A stretch of DNA of 64,000 nt, taken from Niastella sp966211305. GTDB taxonomy: Bacteria; Bacteroidota; Bacteroidia; Chitinophagales; Chitinophagaceae. The stretch lies in contig CBIHPC010000011.1 in the NCBI GenBank assembly GCA_966211305.1, forward strand, positions 1 to 64,000. Direction: 5' to 3'. Below the pieces are notes generated by a model. That model worked only from the letters and a program-made list of their open reading frames with translations. It did no database searches and was not told the origin of the DNA. The position numbers were made by a program, and so were the translations under genes. This document shows positions 7,058-17,207 of this stretch, in pieces (positions within the stretch are counted from its first letter, which is position 1; each line of letters begins with the position of its first letter).

Positions 7058-7771
7058 TTAAAAACCCCGCCACTTCTTTTCTTCACTTTTAGTAAGGTAA
7101 CCTGTCAGCTTTATCGGGGCAGCTCCCGTTTTCTCATTATACTCCACTTTTATCTTTTCGCCATGCAGAAAATGAAACCAGGTTTTCGCCAGGATAAATT
7201 TCTCCTGCTCTTGCGATAATTTGTCATAATCACGGTTATCTGCCTGGTAATCGTACTTACCGGAAAGATATTCCGTTTCGGTTATTAATATGCTGCAAGG
7301 TTTGTAATAACACATCATTGATTCACTGGCATATGTAGTATGCGTTTTTCTTTTTCTTACCGTATCGATATTCGCTTCCGCTATCACCAGCCCCAGATCC
7401 CTGTTGGTTTTATTCGTGTACTCCACCGTGCCCCGCGCAGCATTATTCTTTGCCTTCATGGTGAAAGCCGCACAGCAACAGCCCTGCTCTATCTCATACA
7501 TTTCACCAGCCCTGAATTTTGTTACAAAACGTACTGTATCTTTTGCAATGATCACCGCACAACTATCAAAGCCATTGGGATTGATGCGCACTTTGATAGT
7601 GGTATCCTTCTCGCCAAAAGAATGGCCATTTATCGTAAACCGGTTGAAAGTGCTTTTGGCAGTATCCTCAATATACGGCCAGGTGACCGGCGCTTTTATG
7701 GTGGCGGTTTGACCATTCACGCGGTACATAAAAACGATCGGTAAAAGAACTAATATCAGCAGCTTTCTCAT
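7058..7771 (-). CDS. Exported protein of unknown function
   Basis: A 237-residue protein with a clear N-terminal signal peptide (MRKLLILVLLPIVFMYRVNG, then Q). The mature part is beta-rich and polar, with an unusual Cys triplet in EQGCCCAAFTMKAKN, a second Cys pair region (MMCYYKPC) and a C-terminal basic stretch. No lipobox is present, so it is probably periplasmic. The Cys-rich parts may form disulfides. I do not recognise the family. It is followed 54 bp later on the same strand by the small membrane protein. Confidence 0.8.
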   Translation of the reverse strand: MRKLLILVLLPIVFMYRVNGQTATIKAPVTWPYIEDTAKSTFNRFTINGHSFGEKDTTIKVRINPNGFDSCAVIIAKDTVRFVTKFRAGEMYEIEQGCCCAAFTMKAKNNAARGTVEYTNKTNRDLGLVIAEANIDTVRKRKTHTTYASESMMCYYKPCSILITETEYLSGKYDYQADNRDYDKLSQEQEKFILAKTWFHFLHGEKIKVEYNEKTGAAPIKLTGYLTKSEEKKWRGF

Positions 7772-7909
7772 CCTTTAGAGTTTAAGGTTACTGGTTATAA
7801 GATGCCGGTGCGGCGAAAATCCACATTTTACCGCTGAAGCAGATAAAAAGGATATGTTCTGCACTCTGTTATAAATTCAGTAAATTACCATATATCTCAA
7901 TGCAGGGTC

Positions 7910-8284
7910 ATGTGGTACCAGTTCCTGAATATTTTCTTCTTTGTATTCCACACACTCTTTACGCTGTTCAACATAACAGGCTGGCTATTTCGTGCAACCA
8001 GGAAATGGAACCTGGTCACCCTGTCATTGACCGCCTTTTCCTGGTTTGTACTGGGCATCTGGTTCGGTTGGGGGTATTGCCTTTGTACCGACTGGCACTG
8101 GGACGTACGGGAACGCCTTGGCTACCACGATCAGCAAAACTCCTACATTCATTTCCTGCTTCTAAAACTTACTGGTATTAATTTCAATGAACCCCTGGTA
8201 AACAATGTTACGCTCATTGTTTTTGTAATAAGTGTGATCATGAGCATCTGGCTGAACCTCCGGGACAGAAAGCGAAAAAGATAA
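7910..8284 (+). CDS. Small membrane protein resembling DUF2784
   Basis: A 124-residue protein with hydrophobic helices at about residues 5-25 (FLNIFFFVFHTLFTLFNITGW), 36-55 (VTLSLTAFSWFVLGIWFGWG) and 98-117 (NVTLIVFVISVIMSIWL). Between the second and third is the distinctive FGWGYCLCTDWHWDVRERLG segment. The pattern of an FHT/LFN helix followed by W-G-Y-C-x-C-T-D-W-H recalls the DUF2784 family of unknown function; this is from memory and could not be searched. It starts with ATG at 7910. The downstream gap carries a dispersed repeat element. Confidence 0.7.
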   Translation: MWYQFLNIFFFVFHTLFTLFNITGWLFRATRKWNLVTLSLTAFSWFVLGIWFGWGYCLCTDWHWDVRERLGYHDQQNSYIHFLLLKLTGINFNEPLVNNVTLIVFVISVIMSIWLNLRDRKRKR

Positions 8285-8386
8285 AATTTACGAAATCGAT
8301 TGCGTTACGGCTTCCATAATATAATCCATCTTTTTAATAACAATTTCTATTGACCGGCGCGCAGATAAATGTAAGATTTGCCGGGA

Positions 8387-8498
8387 TACAGCTATAAGCC
8401 CAAAGCCTAAAGCAAAAACAGAAAACGCGGAATGCATGCAATTGCTTTTCAGTCCCGAATAAAAGAACCATAAACCGAAAGCGGCGAGCCCCGCGAAT
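8387..8498 (-). repeat. Dispersed heptad-bearing element, copy A
   Basis: Read on the minus strand, this segment matches 30629-30762 on the plus strand. A central block of about 59 nt (GTTCTTTTATTCGGGAC and onward to TTTGCTT) has only four mismatches between copies. Outside it the copies differ mainly in heptad number: copy A has GGTTTAT-GGTTCTT where copy B has four such units, and copy A has one heptad fewer in the GCTTTNG run. On the plus strand the heptads read tacagct, ataagcc, caaagcc, taaagca, aaaacag, aaaacgc. The words AGTCCCGAATAAAA also recur at 8451 and 8507. It lies between the DUF2784-like gene and the GH2 gene. Confidence 0.75.
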
Positions 8499-8532
8499 AT
8501 TTATAAGTCCCGAATAAAAAAACGAATTGCCA

Positions 8533-11391
8533 ATGAAAAAGTTTCACTACGTTATTTTACTAGCCATTATCACTAACATTTCGATTGCAAAGGGCCAAAC
8601 GATCCATCTGGTTCAATACGCAATAGACCTGTCGGGCGAATGGCGATTTCAAATTGATTCGCTCGATAAAGGCGTAGAACAGCAATGGTTCAACCGTAAA
8701 TTGTCCGATGCCATTAAACTGCCCGGCTCTATGGCCACCAATGGAAAAGGCAATGAGGTTGACACGCATACCCCCTGGATAGGCAATATCATCGATTCCT
8801 CCTGGTTCTTCAAACCTGAGTATGCAGCCTATCGTAAAAAAGGAAATATAAAGATCCCCTTCTGGCTGCAACCAGTGAAATACTACAAAGGCGCGGCATG
8901 GTACCAGAAAACGGTAAATATCCCCGCCGCCTGGAAAGGCAAACAATTGGAATTATTCATCGAGCGCAGTCATTGGGAAACCACGCTCTGGATAGATGGG
9001 AAAGAAATTGGCATGCAGAATAGTCTGGGCACCCCGCATGTTTTCAACCTTACCAACGTGCTTACTCCCGGCGCCCACCAGATCACCGTTCGCATCGATA
9101 ACCGCGTAAAAGGGTTTGATGTAGGCGTGAACTCGCACAGCATTTCAGATCATACCCAAAGCAACTGGAACGGAATGGTGGGAAAACTGGCGCTTACCGC
9201 GCGTTCACCCCTCTATGTTCACGAAGTGCAATTGTATCCTGATATACACGCGAAAGAAGTACTGGCCAAAGTAACGGTTGGAAACAGTACGGGCAAACCG
9301 GTAAAAGCCAGTCTGCGTATGATGGCAACAGCGCTTCGCTCCGGCGCTGAAAAAATAAAACCAGTTACACAGGAAATAGAAATAACCGGCGACAGTACAA
9401 CTATTGAAATGCGTTATGCCATGGGCGCCAACCCATTGCTATGGGATGAATTCAGCCCCAACCTGTACACGATGAACGTACAATTGCAACATGGCGCTAA
9501 TAAAGATGAAAAGCAGGTGCAGTTCGGCATGCGTGATTTCAAAGCACAGGGTACCCAGTTCACCATCAATGGCCGGCTTACCTTTTTGCGCGGCACGCTC
9601 GAATGCGCCATCTTCCCAAAAACAGGTTATCCGCCAACCGACATCGATTCGTGGTTAAGGATCTTCAAAGTGGCGCGCTCATTTGGGTTGAACCATTTGC
9701 GCTTTCACTCCTGGACGCCGCCCGCCGCCGCTTTTGACGCTGCCGACCGCCTCGGTTTCTACCTGCATATAGAATGTTCCTCATGGGCCAACCAGGGCTC
9801 GCCCATCGGTGACGGCAAACCGCTCGATCGATACATATATGAAGAAAGCGAGCGGGTGGTAAAAGCCTTTGGTAATCATCCCTCCTTTTGTATGATGGCT
9901 TATGGCAACGAACCCAGTGGTAAGAACCATGTCAAATACCTTACTGATTTCGTTGCTTACTGGCAGCATAAAGACCCGCGCCGTTTGTATACCACAGGCG
10001 CCGGCTGGCCGGTGATCGACCAACAGGATTACAACAGCACTCCCGATCCCCGCATACAGGCATGGGGCGCAGGTTTAAAAAGTATCATCAACGCCCAACC
10101 GCCCAAAGCCGATTACAACTGGAAAGACATTATCGGCAAGTGGCAGCATCCTACGGTAAGTCATGAAATAGGTCAATGGTGTGTGTACCCCGACTTCAAA
10201 GAAATTAAAAAATATACCGGGGTTTTGAAAGCAAAGAACTTCGAGATCTTCCGCGACAAGCTCAATAACCATGGCATGGGAAAACTGGCCGACAGCTTTT
10301 TGCTTGCCTCGGGAAAACTGCAGGTATTGTGCTACAAAGCAGATATTGAAGCTGCGCTGCGCACACCGGGTTTTGGCGGTTTCCAGTTGCTCGATCTGCA
10401 CGATTTTCCCGGTCAGGGTACCGCCCTCGTAGGCGTGCTGAGCCCGTTCTGGGAAGAAAAGGGGTATGTTACCGCCAAAGCGTATAGCCGTTTCTGTAAC
10501 GCGGTAGTTCCCCTGGCAAAAATGTCAAAGATGATCTGGCTGAACAATGAAGAATTGAATATACCGGTGGAAGTAGCGCAATTCAGCGCGGGCCCGCTTA
10601 ACAATGCAACGCCGGCGTGGAGCATCAAAAACGAAGCGGGCAATATGCTTTTCAAAGGACAATTGCCAGTAACCAATATAGCAGTGGGCAATGCCATACA
10701 ATTAGGCACTATCAAACAATCATTACAAAGCATACAAAAACCCGAACGGCTTACCTTAACCGTTTCCATTGGGGATTATCAAAACAACTGGGACCTGTTT
10801 GTATACCCCGCTTCGTTACCTGATAACAACCAGGAAATACTGGTAACGCAACAACTGGATGCAACAGCACAGGAAACACTCGATAAAGGCGGCAAGGTGT
10901 TGCTGACACTGAAGAAAGGAACGCTGCGGCCGGAGAGAGGCGGCGATATAGCCATCGGGTTTTCCAGCATCTTCTGGAATACCGCGTGGACGCATAACCA
11001 ACCGCCGGTTACACTCGGCATCCTGTGTAATCCAACACATCCGGCGCTGAAAGCATTTCCCACCCAATACCATAGCAACTGGCAATGGTGGGATGCCATG
11101 AGCCATTCCGGCGCTATCATCCTCGATTCACTGCAAAAGGGCCTGCCGGCCATTGTACGGGTGATCGATGACTGGGTAACCGCGCGTCCGCTGGCACTGG
11201 TAACAGAATGCAAAACCGGCAAAGGCAAATTACTGATCACAGGTATCGATCTGCTAACAGATCAGCACAAACGCCCTGAAGCAAAACAATTACTATACAG
11301 CCTGAAACAATACATGGCCGGCGAAACATTCAAACCTGTTACAACGGTAGATGCAAAAAAGGTGCAATCCCTTACGGTCAGTCAACCGTAA
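8533..11391 (+). CDS. Exported glycoside hydrolase family 2 enzyme (beta-galactosidase/glucuronidase-like)
   Basis: About 952 residues. The ATG at 8533 gives a good signal peptide (MKKFHYVILLAIITNISIAKG); the frame also has a TTG six bases upstream. Order of domains: jelly-roll sugar-binding domain at about 90-220 (LFIERSHWETTLWIDGKEIG, LTNVLTPGAHQITVRIDN), immunoglobulin-like domain to about 330, then the TIM barrel. The general acid/base is Glu460 in MMAYGNEPSG. The likely nucleophile is Glu545 in VSHEIGQWCVYPDF. A long C-terminal region (about 650-950) is not a standard GH2 module. The enzyme would act on a plant or microbial polysaccharide in the periplasm. The gene is followed by the DUF5107-TPR gene on the same strand. 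Confidence 0.92.
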   Translation: MKKFHYVILLAIITNISIAKGQTIHLVQYAIDLSGEWRFQIDSLDKGVEQQWFNRKLSDAIKLPGSMATNGKGNEVDTHTPWIGNIIDSSWFFKPEYAAYRKKGNIKIPFWLQPVKYYKGAAWYQKTVNIPAAWKGKQLELFIERSHWETTLWIDGKEIGMQNSLGTPHVFNLTNVLTPGAHQITVRIDNRVKGFDVGVNSHSISDHTQSNWNGMVGKLALTARSPLYVHEVQLYPDIHAKEVLAKVTVGNSTGKPVKASLRMMATALRSGAEKIKPVTQEIEITGDSTTIEMRYAMGANPLLWDEFSPNLYTMNVQLQHGANKDEKQVQFGMRDFKAQGTQFTINGRLTFLRGTLECAIFPKTGYPPTDIDSWLRIFKVARSFGLNHLRFHSWTPPAAAFDAADRLGFYLHIECSSWANQGSPIGDGKPLDRYIYEESERVVKAFGNHPSFCMMAYGNEPSGKNHVKYLTDFVAYWQHKDPRRLYTTGAGWPVIDQQDYNSTPDPRIQAWGAGLKSIINAQPPKADYNWKDIIGKWQHPTVSHEIGQWCVYPDFKEIKKYTGVLKAKNFEIFRDKLNNHGMGKLADSFLLASGKLQVLCYKADIEAALRTPGFGGFQLLDLHDFPGQGTALVGVLSPFWEEKGYVTAKAYSRFCNAVVPLAKMSKMIWLNNEELNIPVEVAQFSAGPLNNATPAWSIKNEAGNMLFKGQLPVTNIAVGNAIQLGTIKQSLQSIQKPERLTLTVSIGDYQNNWDLFVYPASLPDNNQEILVTQQLDATAQETLDKGGKVLLTLKKGTLRPERGGDIAIGFSSIFWNTAWTHNQPPVTLGILCNPTHPALKAFPTQYHSNWQWWDAMSHSGAIILDSLQKGLPAIVRVIDDWVTARPLALVTECKTGKGKLLITGIDLLTDQHKRPEAKQLLYSLKQYMAGETFKPVTTVDAKKVQSLTVSQP

Positions 11392-11423
11392 CATTGTCCA
11401 TCATTTTCGAAGTATTTTCCATT

Positions 11424-11452
11424 TTGCAGCATACCCATTACAGCTAAGTTTG
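11424..11452 (+). promoter_or_regulatory. Bacteroidota-type promoter of the DUF5107-TPR gene
   Basis: TTG at 11424-11426, 18 bp, then TAAGTTTG (11445-11452), an exact TAnnTTTG match. The expected start of transcription is near 11459, so the ATG at 11497 is preferred over the TTG at 11464. It shows the gene can be transcribed apart from the GH2 gene. Confidence 0.65.
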
Positions 11453-11496
11453 TTTTAAATCTCTTGTTAACTATCAGAACTAATTTTAATCAGCCA

Positions 11497-14400
11497 ATGA
11501 GCCAGTCAACGATTCGCGTTTGGGAAGAAACAGTAACCATTCCTACATATGAAGCGGGCGAGCCTGACAAGAACCCCATGTTCTTTGAAAAGCGGGTTTA
11601 CCAGGGCAGCAGTGGCGCCGTATACCCCAACCCGGTTATAGAAAAGATCTATGACGAGAAAAAAGACAAGTCATACCAGGGTTTATTTCTCGAGAACCAA
11701 TACCTGAAGATCATGATACTGCCGCAACTGGGCGGCCGCGTGCAAATGGCTTACGACAAAATAAAACAACGCCATTTCATTTATTATAACCAGGTTATTA
11801 AACCGGCGCTGGTTGGCTTATGCGGTCCCTGGATCTCAGGCGGTATCGAATTCAACTGGCCGCAACACCACCGCCCCAGCACTTTTGAACCGGTAGATTA
11901 TACAATAGAAGAAAATGCAGACGGCAGCAAAACGATTTGGGTAAACGAAGTGGAGCGCATGTTCCGCACAAAAGGAATGGCCGGTTTTACCTTACACCCC
12001 GACAAAGCCTATCTCGAAATAAAAGTAAAACTTTTTAACCGCACCCCTTTGCCGCAAACATTTTTGTGGTGGGCCAATCCCGCAGTGAAGGTGAACGATC
12101 ATTATCAATCCGTTTTCCCGCCAGATGTGAACGCAGTATTTGATCATGGAAAAAGAGATGTTTCTACCTTCCCCATCGCTACCGGCACTTACTATAAAGT
12201 AGATTACTCACCCGGCACGGATATTTCGCGTTACAAAAATATTCCGGTGCCTACTTCCTATATGGCTGTGAATAGCGATTACGATTTTGTTGGCGGTTAT
12301 GAGCACGATACACAGGCAGGGGTATTACACGTTGCCAACCATCATGTATCGCCTGGTAAAAAACAATGGACGTGGGGGCACAGCGATTTTGGCCAGGCCT
12401 GGGACAGAAACCTTACCGATGAAGATGGCCCATACATAGAACTGATGACCGGCGTGTTCACAGATAACCAGCCCGACTTCAGCTGGCTGATGCCGTATGA
12501 GGAAAAATCATTCACGCAATACTTTATGCCTTACAGAGAATTGGGCGTAGTGAAGAATGCTACAAAGGATGTGTTGCTGAATGTAGAAAAAGAGAACGGC
12601 GAACTGATAGTGAAAGTTTATGCCACTTCAGCGCAATTACTCAAAATTCATTTAACGAAAGGCGATAAGGAATTCTTGAACGAAGTTTTTCTGGTTAGTC
12701 CGGAAACAGTGTATATAAAATTCATTGCCGTTACCGCCGACATAACACCGGACAATATTCTGCTTATACTGACCGACAAAAACGGTAAGGAAGCTTTGCG
12801 ATATGAGCACAAGGCCAACAAACAAAACGACATTCCCGAACCGGCCAAAGCAGCGCCGGAACCAAAAGACGCAGAAAACAACGAGCAGCTGTACCTGACG
12901 GGTTTGCACCTTGAACAATACCGCCATGCCACCTACAGCCCGGTGCCTTATTATGAAGAAGCGTTGCGCAGGGATCCCAAAGACATTCGTAACAACAATG
13001 CGCTTGGGTTATGGCTGCTGCGGCGCGGACAGTTTGCCAAAAGCGAACCGTACTTTCGCAAAGCGGTTGAAACGCTTATCAGCCGCAACCCGAACCCTTA
13101 TGACGGCGAGCCTTATTATAACCTCGGATTGAGTTTAAAATGGCAGGGCCGTTTAAAAGAAGCGTACAATGCGTTTTACAAGGCGACATGGAATAATGCG
13201 TGGCAGGACAGCGGTTTCTTTTCCGTAGCGCAAATAGATCTGGCACAGGAGGATTATTCACTGGCGCTGGAACATATTCAATTATCGCTCGACCGCAATG
13301 CAAAAAACAGCAAGGCCATAACATTGAAAGCGCTGGCATTAAGAAAACTGGGCAGGCACCAAACCGCTTTGAGTGTATGTAAGGAAGCGCTGGGAAAAGA
13401 CCTGTTCAACCTTTCGGTCTTATTTGAACAACATAAGTTATATACCGCCACCGGCGATGCTACGGCAGCGCAACGCGCGCTCGATCTGCTGGTGCGATTA
13501 GCGCGCGGACATGCACATAACTATTTTGAGTACGCGTTGGATTATGTGGCCGCAGGCGCATGGGAAGAAGCAATAGAACTACTGCAACTGGCAGCAGGTA
13601 AAAGTGAAGCGCCCACATCGCCTATGTTATGGTATTACCTTGGCTGGGTTCATCACCAGGTGGGCCAGGCAAAAGAAGCGACGGAATATTTTATAAAAGG
13701 GGCGCAGGCCGATCCGCGCTGCTGTTTCCCTAACCGGCTTGAAGATCTTGCCGTATTGCAACTGGCGGCAACCATGAACCCGGCCGACGCCAAAGCACCA
13801 TATTATCTGGGCAACCTGTGGTACGACAAACGGCAGTACGACGATGCCATTGCCAGTTGGGAACTGGCCGTGCAGCGGGATGATCTCTTTCCCACTGCCT
13901 ATCGTAACCTCGGCATAGCTTATTTCAACAAACGCAGCAACGCCGATAAAGCGCTACACTGTTATGTAAAAGCCTATGCGCTTGACACAACGGATGCGCG
14001 TGTGCTGATGGAGCTTGACCAGTTGTACAAACGCCTGAACAAATCGCCCAAAGAACGGCTGGCGTTCCTGGAGACTCATGTTACCGTAGTGGAACAACGC
14101 GATGACCTTTACCTGGAAAGAGCGGCGTTGTACAATTTCCCCGGCGATTTTGAAAGGGCGTATGACCTTATCATGCAAAGGAAATTCCATCCCTGGGAAG
14201 GCGGCGAAGGAAAGGTATCGGCACAATACATTTACAGCCTGGTGGGCATGGCGCGGAAAGCGATACAGGCCGGTGATTTTGAAAAAGCGATCGATCACCT
14301 GCAACAGGCACAGATATACCCGGAAGGATTAGGCGAAGGAAAATTACATGGCGCACAGGAGAATGATATTTTCTACTGGCTGGCCTGTGCATACAAAGAA

Positions 14401-14844
14401 ATGGGCAATAAAGAAAAAGCCAACAGCTTCTTCAAAAAAGCAACCCGGGGGCTATCGGAGCCAACAGCGGCCATGTTCTATAACGACCAGCAGCCCGACA
14501 AGATCTTTTACCAGGGACTGGCCTGGCATGCACTGGGCGAAAAAGAAAAAGCCAGCCAGATCTTTTCACGGCTGGTAGCGTACGGCAAAACGCATTTGAA
14601 CGATGAAGTGAAGATCGATTATTTCGCAGTATCGTTACCCGATCTGCTGATCTTTGAAGACGATCTGAAGGTGCGCAATGAAACCCATTGTTATTACATG
14701 ATGGGGCTCGGGTATCTCGGCCTGAACAAACCCGAAGATGCCAGCGTCGCCCTGAAAAAAGCGCTTGCCAATGACGGTATGCATTTCGGTGCGCAAACGC
14801 ATCTTGAAATGGCTGACACATCTGCGAAAAAAGAAAAAGTATAA
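11497..14844 (+). CDS. DUF5107 domain protein with long tetratricopeptide-repeat region
   Basis: About 1115 residues, no signal peptide. The N-terminal half (to about residue 440) is a beta-rich domain that I recognise as DUF5107: RVWEETVTIPTYEAGEPDKNP, QLGGRVQMAYDKIKQRHF, GGIEFNWPQHHRPSTFEPV, LWWANPAVKVNDHYQSVFP. It looks like an aldose-epimerase/galactose-mutarotase-like fold. The rest is a chain of TPR helices, for example RNNNALGLWLLRRGQFAKSE, YYLGNLWYDKRQYDDAIASW and YRNLGIAYFNKRSNADKAL. Such proteins are commonly next to glycoside hydrolases in Bacteroidota, and that holds here (GH2 upstream, GH3 downstream). It may process or sense sugars; the biochemical activity is unknown. Confidence 0.88.
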   Translation: MSQSTIRVWEETVTIPTYEAGEPDKNPMFFEKRVYQGSSGAVYPNPVIEKIYDEKKDKSYQGLFLENQYLKIMILPQLGGRVQMAYDKIKQRHFIYYNQVIKPALVGLCGPWISGGIEFNWPQHHRPSTFEPVDYTIEENADGSKTIWVNEVERMFRTKGMAGFTLHPDKAYLEIKVKLFNRTPLPQTFLWWANPAVKVNDHYQSVFPPDVNAVFDHGKRDVSTFPIATGTYYKVDYSPGTDISRYKNIPVPTSYMAVNSDYDFVGGYEHDTQAGVLHVANHHVSPGKKQWTWGHSDFGQAWDRNLTDEDGPYIELMTGVFTDNQPDFSWLMPYEEKSFTQYFMPYRELGVVKNATKDVLLNVEKENGELIVKVYATSAQLLKIHLTKGDKEFLNEVFLVSPETVYIKFIAVTADITPDNILLILTDKNGKEALRYEHKANKQNDIPEPAKAAPEPKDAENNEQLYLTGLHLEQYRHATYSPVPYYEEALRRDPKDIRNNNALGLWLLRRGQFAKSEPYFRKAVETLISRNPNPYDGEPYYNLGLSLKWQGRLKEAYNAFYKATWNNAWQDSGFFSVAQIDLAQEDYSLALEHIQLSLDRNAKNSKAITLKALALRKLGRHQTALSVCKEALGKDLFNLSVLFEQHKLYTATGDATAAQRALDLLVRLARGHAHNYFEYALDYVAAGAWEEAIELLQLAAGKSEAPTSPMLWYYLGWVHHQVGQAKEATEYFIKGAQADPRCCFPNRLEDLAVLQLAATMNPADAKAPYYLGNLWYDKRQYDDAIASWELAVQRDDLFPTAYRNLGIAYFNKRSNADKALHCYVKAYALDTTDARVLMELDQLYKRLNKSPKERLAFLETHVTVVEQRDDLYLERAALYNFPGDFERAYDLIMQRKFHPWEGGEGKVSAQYIYSLVGMARKAIQAGDFEKAIDHLQQAQIYPEGLGEGKLHGAQENDIFYWLACAYKEMGNKEKANSFFKKATRGLSEPTAAMFYNDQQPDKIFYQGLAWHALGEKEKASQIFSRLVAYGKTHLNDEVKIDYFAVSLPDLLIFEDDLKVRNETHCYYMMGLGYLGLNKPEDASVALKKALANDGMHFGAQTHLEMADTSAKKEKV

Positions 14845-14855
14845 ATGTCTAAAAA

Positions 14856-14930
14856 AAGACCTGTCAGGTAAGGTTATACCAGCTGTTTATGCCAGCTCAA
14901 ATGACGGACCTCACAGGTCTTATTATTTTA
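14856..14930. terminator. Convergent terminator between the DUF5107 gene and the GH3 gene
   Basis: AAGACCTGT-C-AGGT (14856-14869) pairs with ACCT-C-ACAGGTCTT (14908-14921), a 13-bp stem with a single C/C mismatch. T-rich sequence follows on the right and an A-run precedes on the left, so it can serve both converging genes. Confidence 0.7.
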
Positions 14931-17165
14931 CTTCAACTCAAAACGGCTCTTCAACTTAATATCATTGGAAGCGCTGCCGATCATTAAACTAAAATGTCCG
15001 GGTTCAGCTATCCATTGCAACTGCTGGTTATAGAACGAGAGCTTTTCTTTATTGATCACAAACCGCACTGTTTTGCTTTCGCCGGGTTGTAATAAAAGCT
15101 TTGCAAAATCCTTCAACTCTTTCATTGGGCGTACCAGCGAAGCCACTTCATCGCGCAGGTACAACTGCACCACTTCCTCCCCCGCCACCTTACCGATATT
15201 GGTTAACTTAAACGTTACTACAATAGAGTCTTTGCTATTCATTGCAGTTTTATTTAATTGCAGATCGCTGTAGGCAAAGCTGGTATAACTCAATCCATAC
15301 CCGAATGCAAAACGGGGGCTTTTCTGCAGATCGATATAACCCGAACGGTAGCCTGCCGGTTTATCATCATCCGGTGCCGGGCGGCCGGTATTCAGGTAAT
15401 TATAATAAATGGGGATCTGGCCTTCGGTCCTGGGAAAGGTGATAGGTAACTTGCCCGAAGGGTTGTAATCGCCGAACAACACATCGGCAATGGCATTACC
15501 GGCTTCGCTGCCCAGCCACCAGGTGTATACAATGGCAGGAACATTGTCGGCCGTCCAGTTAAATACCAGCGGGCGGCCGGCATTTACCAGCACCACCAAT
15601 GGTTTGCCGGTTGCATGTAATGCTTTTATCAGTTCTTCCTGTACGCCGGGCAAATGAATATCGGCGCGGCTTTTTGCTTCACCGCTCATATCGCGGAATT
15701 CACCAACACTTACGATCACCACATCGGCGCTTTGCGCTGCAGCAACCGCTTCTGCAAAACCGCCGCGGCTGGTATCCTTTACCTCGCAGCCTTTCGCATA
15801 CAGAAGTTTTGTATTGTTGCCCAGTTTATTTTGCAGTCCTTCCCATTGCGATACCACATCGCTGTTATCGGGCCAGCCCACATTCCAGAAACCAAGCATA
15901 TCTTCTTCCGATTTCACGAGGGGTCCAATAACAGCAATGGTTTTTGTATTCTTCGACAAAGGCAGCAGCCCGTCTTTGTTCTTCAGCAGCACTATACTTT
16001 TCTTCGCCATATCCTTTGCAATGGCGCGGTGTTGTATATTCCCCACCAGCTCCGCTTCGCGTTGTGTATTGCTGAAACGGAACGGATCATCGAACAGGCC
16101 CAGCTCGAATTTCTTGTGCAGGACCCTTCTTACCGCATCGTCGATCAGCGCTACCGGTACTTTTCCATCTTTAACCAGCTTTGCAAGACTGGCAATATAG
16201 CTGCGGCTTTCCATATCCATATCGCTGCCGGCTTTTATAGCGCTTGCTGCAGCGTCATATTTGTCCTTTACATAACCATGGTTCACCATTTCACCAACGG
16301 AGCCCCAATCGCTCACCACAAAACCGGAGAACTTCCATTTACCTTTTAAGATGTCGCGTTGCAGGTAGGCATTTCCGGTTGCGGGAACGCCATTGAGATC
16401 ATTGAAAGAATTCATGAAGGTAGCGGCGCCCGCATCGGCAGCAGCTTTAAAAGGCGGCAGGTACCATTCCCATAAGGTACGGTCGCTCATATCGACCGAA
16501 TTATAATCGCGGCCGCCCGTAGCCGCTCCATAAGCGGCAAAATGTTTTACGCAGGCCATCACGGCATCGGTATTACCGATGCCCTTACCCTGAAAACCCT
16601 GTACCCTGGCTTTTGCCACGAGGCTGCCGAGATATGTATCTTCACCGGCCCCTTCCATTACGCGGCCCCATCGGGGATCGCGCGAAAGATCAACCATGGG
16701 CGCAAAGGTCCAGTGTAAACCGCTGGCAGCTGCTTCTATAGCCGCCACACGTGCGCCCTGTTCAATAGCCGGCAGGTCCCAACTGGCCGCTTCGGCCAAC
16801 GGAATGGGAAACGTTACTTTATAACCGTGAATAACATCCTGGCCAAAGATCATGGGGATCTTCAAACGCGACTGCAACGCCTGTTCCTGCACGCGGCGGG
16901 TATGAACCGCACCACGCACATTCAGCATGGAGCCAACCTTACCGGCTTTGATCTCCTGAACCAGGTCGCTTTTGTCGCTTTCGGGGCCGGTTACTTCTTC
17001 CCTGCCGGAGTATTGATTTAACTGTCCGATCTTCTCATCGAGCGTCATCAGTTTGAGAACCGAATCAACCCGCCGGGCAATCGTTTTTTGCTGGGCAGCC
17101 GCTTCCAGGCCGCCAACGGTTATGCAAACCGTAAAACCAAAGGCAATAAGACAACTTTTCATCAT
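14928..17165 (-). CDS. bglX: Glycoside hydrolase family 3 beta-glucosidase, BglX-like
   Basis: A 745-residue exported enzyme that removes terminal beta-linked glucose or xylose from the non-reducing ends of oligosaccharides. It has a signal peptide ending ...GGLEAAAQQ. The (beta/alpha)8 domain contains the nucleophile Asp286 in FSGFVVSDWGSVGEM and the KHFAAYG and GRDYN substrate-pocket motifs. It is followed by the alpha/beta sandwich domain (SIVLLKNKDGLLPLSKN) and a C-terminal fibronectin-III-like domain (VVQLYLRDEVASLVRPMKELK). Length and order match BglX. It is convergent with the DUF5107-TPR gene and likely co-operates with the GH2 and PL1 enzymes. Confidence 0.95.
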   Translation of the reverse strand: MMKSCLIAFGFTVCITVGGLEAAAQQKTIARRVDSVLKLMTLDEKIGQLNQYSGREEVTGPESDKSDLVQEIKAGKVGSMLNVRGAVHTRRVQEQALQSRLKIPMIFGQDVIHGYKVTFPIPLAEAASWDLPAIEQGARVAAIEAAASGLHWTFAPMVDLSRDPRWGRVMEGAGEDTYLGSLVAKARVQGFQGKGIGNTDAVMACVKHFAAYGAATGGRDYNSVDMSDRTLWEWYLPPFKAAADAGAATFMNSFNDLNGVPATGNAYLQRDILKGKWKFSGFVVSDWGSVGEMVNHGYVKDKYDAAASAIKAGSDMDMESRSYIASLAKLVKDGKVPVALIDDAVRRVLHKKFELGLFDDPFRFSNTQREAELVGNIQHRAIAKDMAKKSIVLLKNKDGLLPLSKNTKTIAVIGPLVKSEEDMLGFWNVGWPDNSDVVSQWEGLQNKLGNNTKLLYAKGCEVKDTSRGGFAEAVAAAQSADVVIVSVGEFRDMSGEAKSRADIHLPGVQEELIKALHATGKPLVVLVNAGRPLVFNWTADNVPAIVYTWWLGSEAGNAIADVLFGDYNPSGKLPITFPRTEGQIPIYYNYLNTGRPAPDDDKPAGYRSGYIDLQKSPRFAFGYGLSYTSFAYSDLQLNKTAMNSKDSIVVTFKLTNIGKVAGEEVVQLYLRDEVASLVRPMKELKDFAKLLLQPGESKTVRFVINKEKLSFYNQQLQWIAEPGHFSLMIGSASNDIKLKSRFELK

Positions 17166-17207
17166 TGGTAAAATTAATCAACCGGTAACTTATTTACTTT
17201 TATGCTT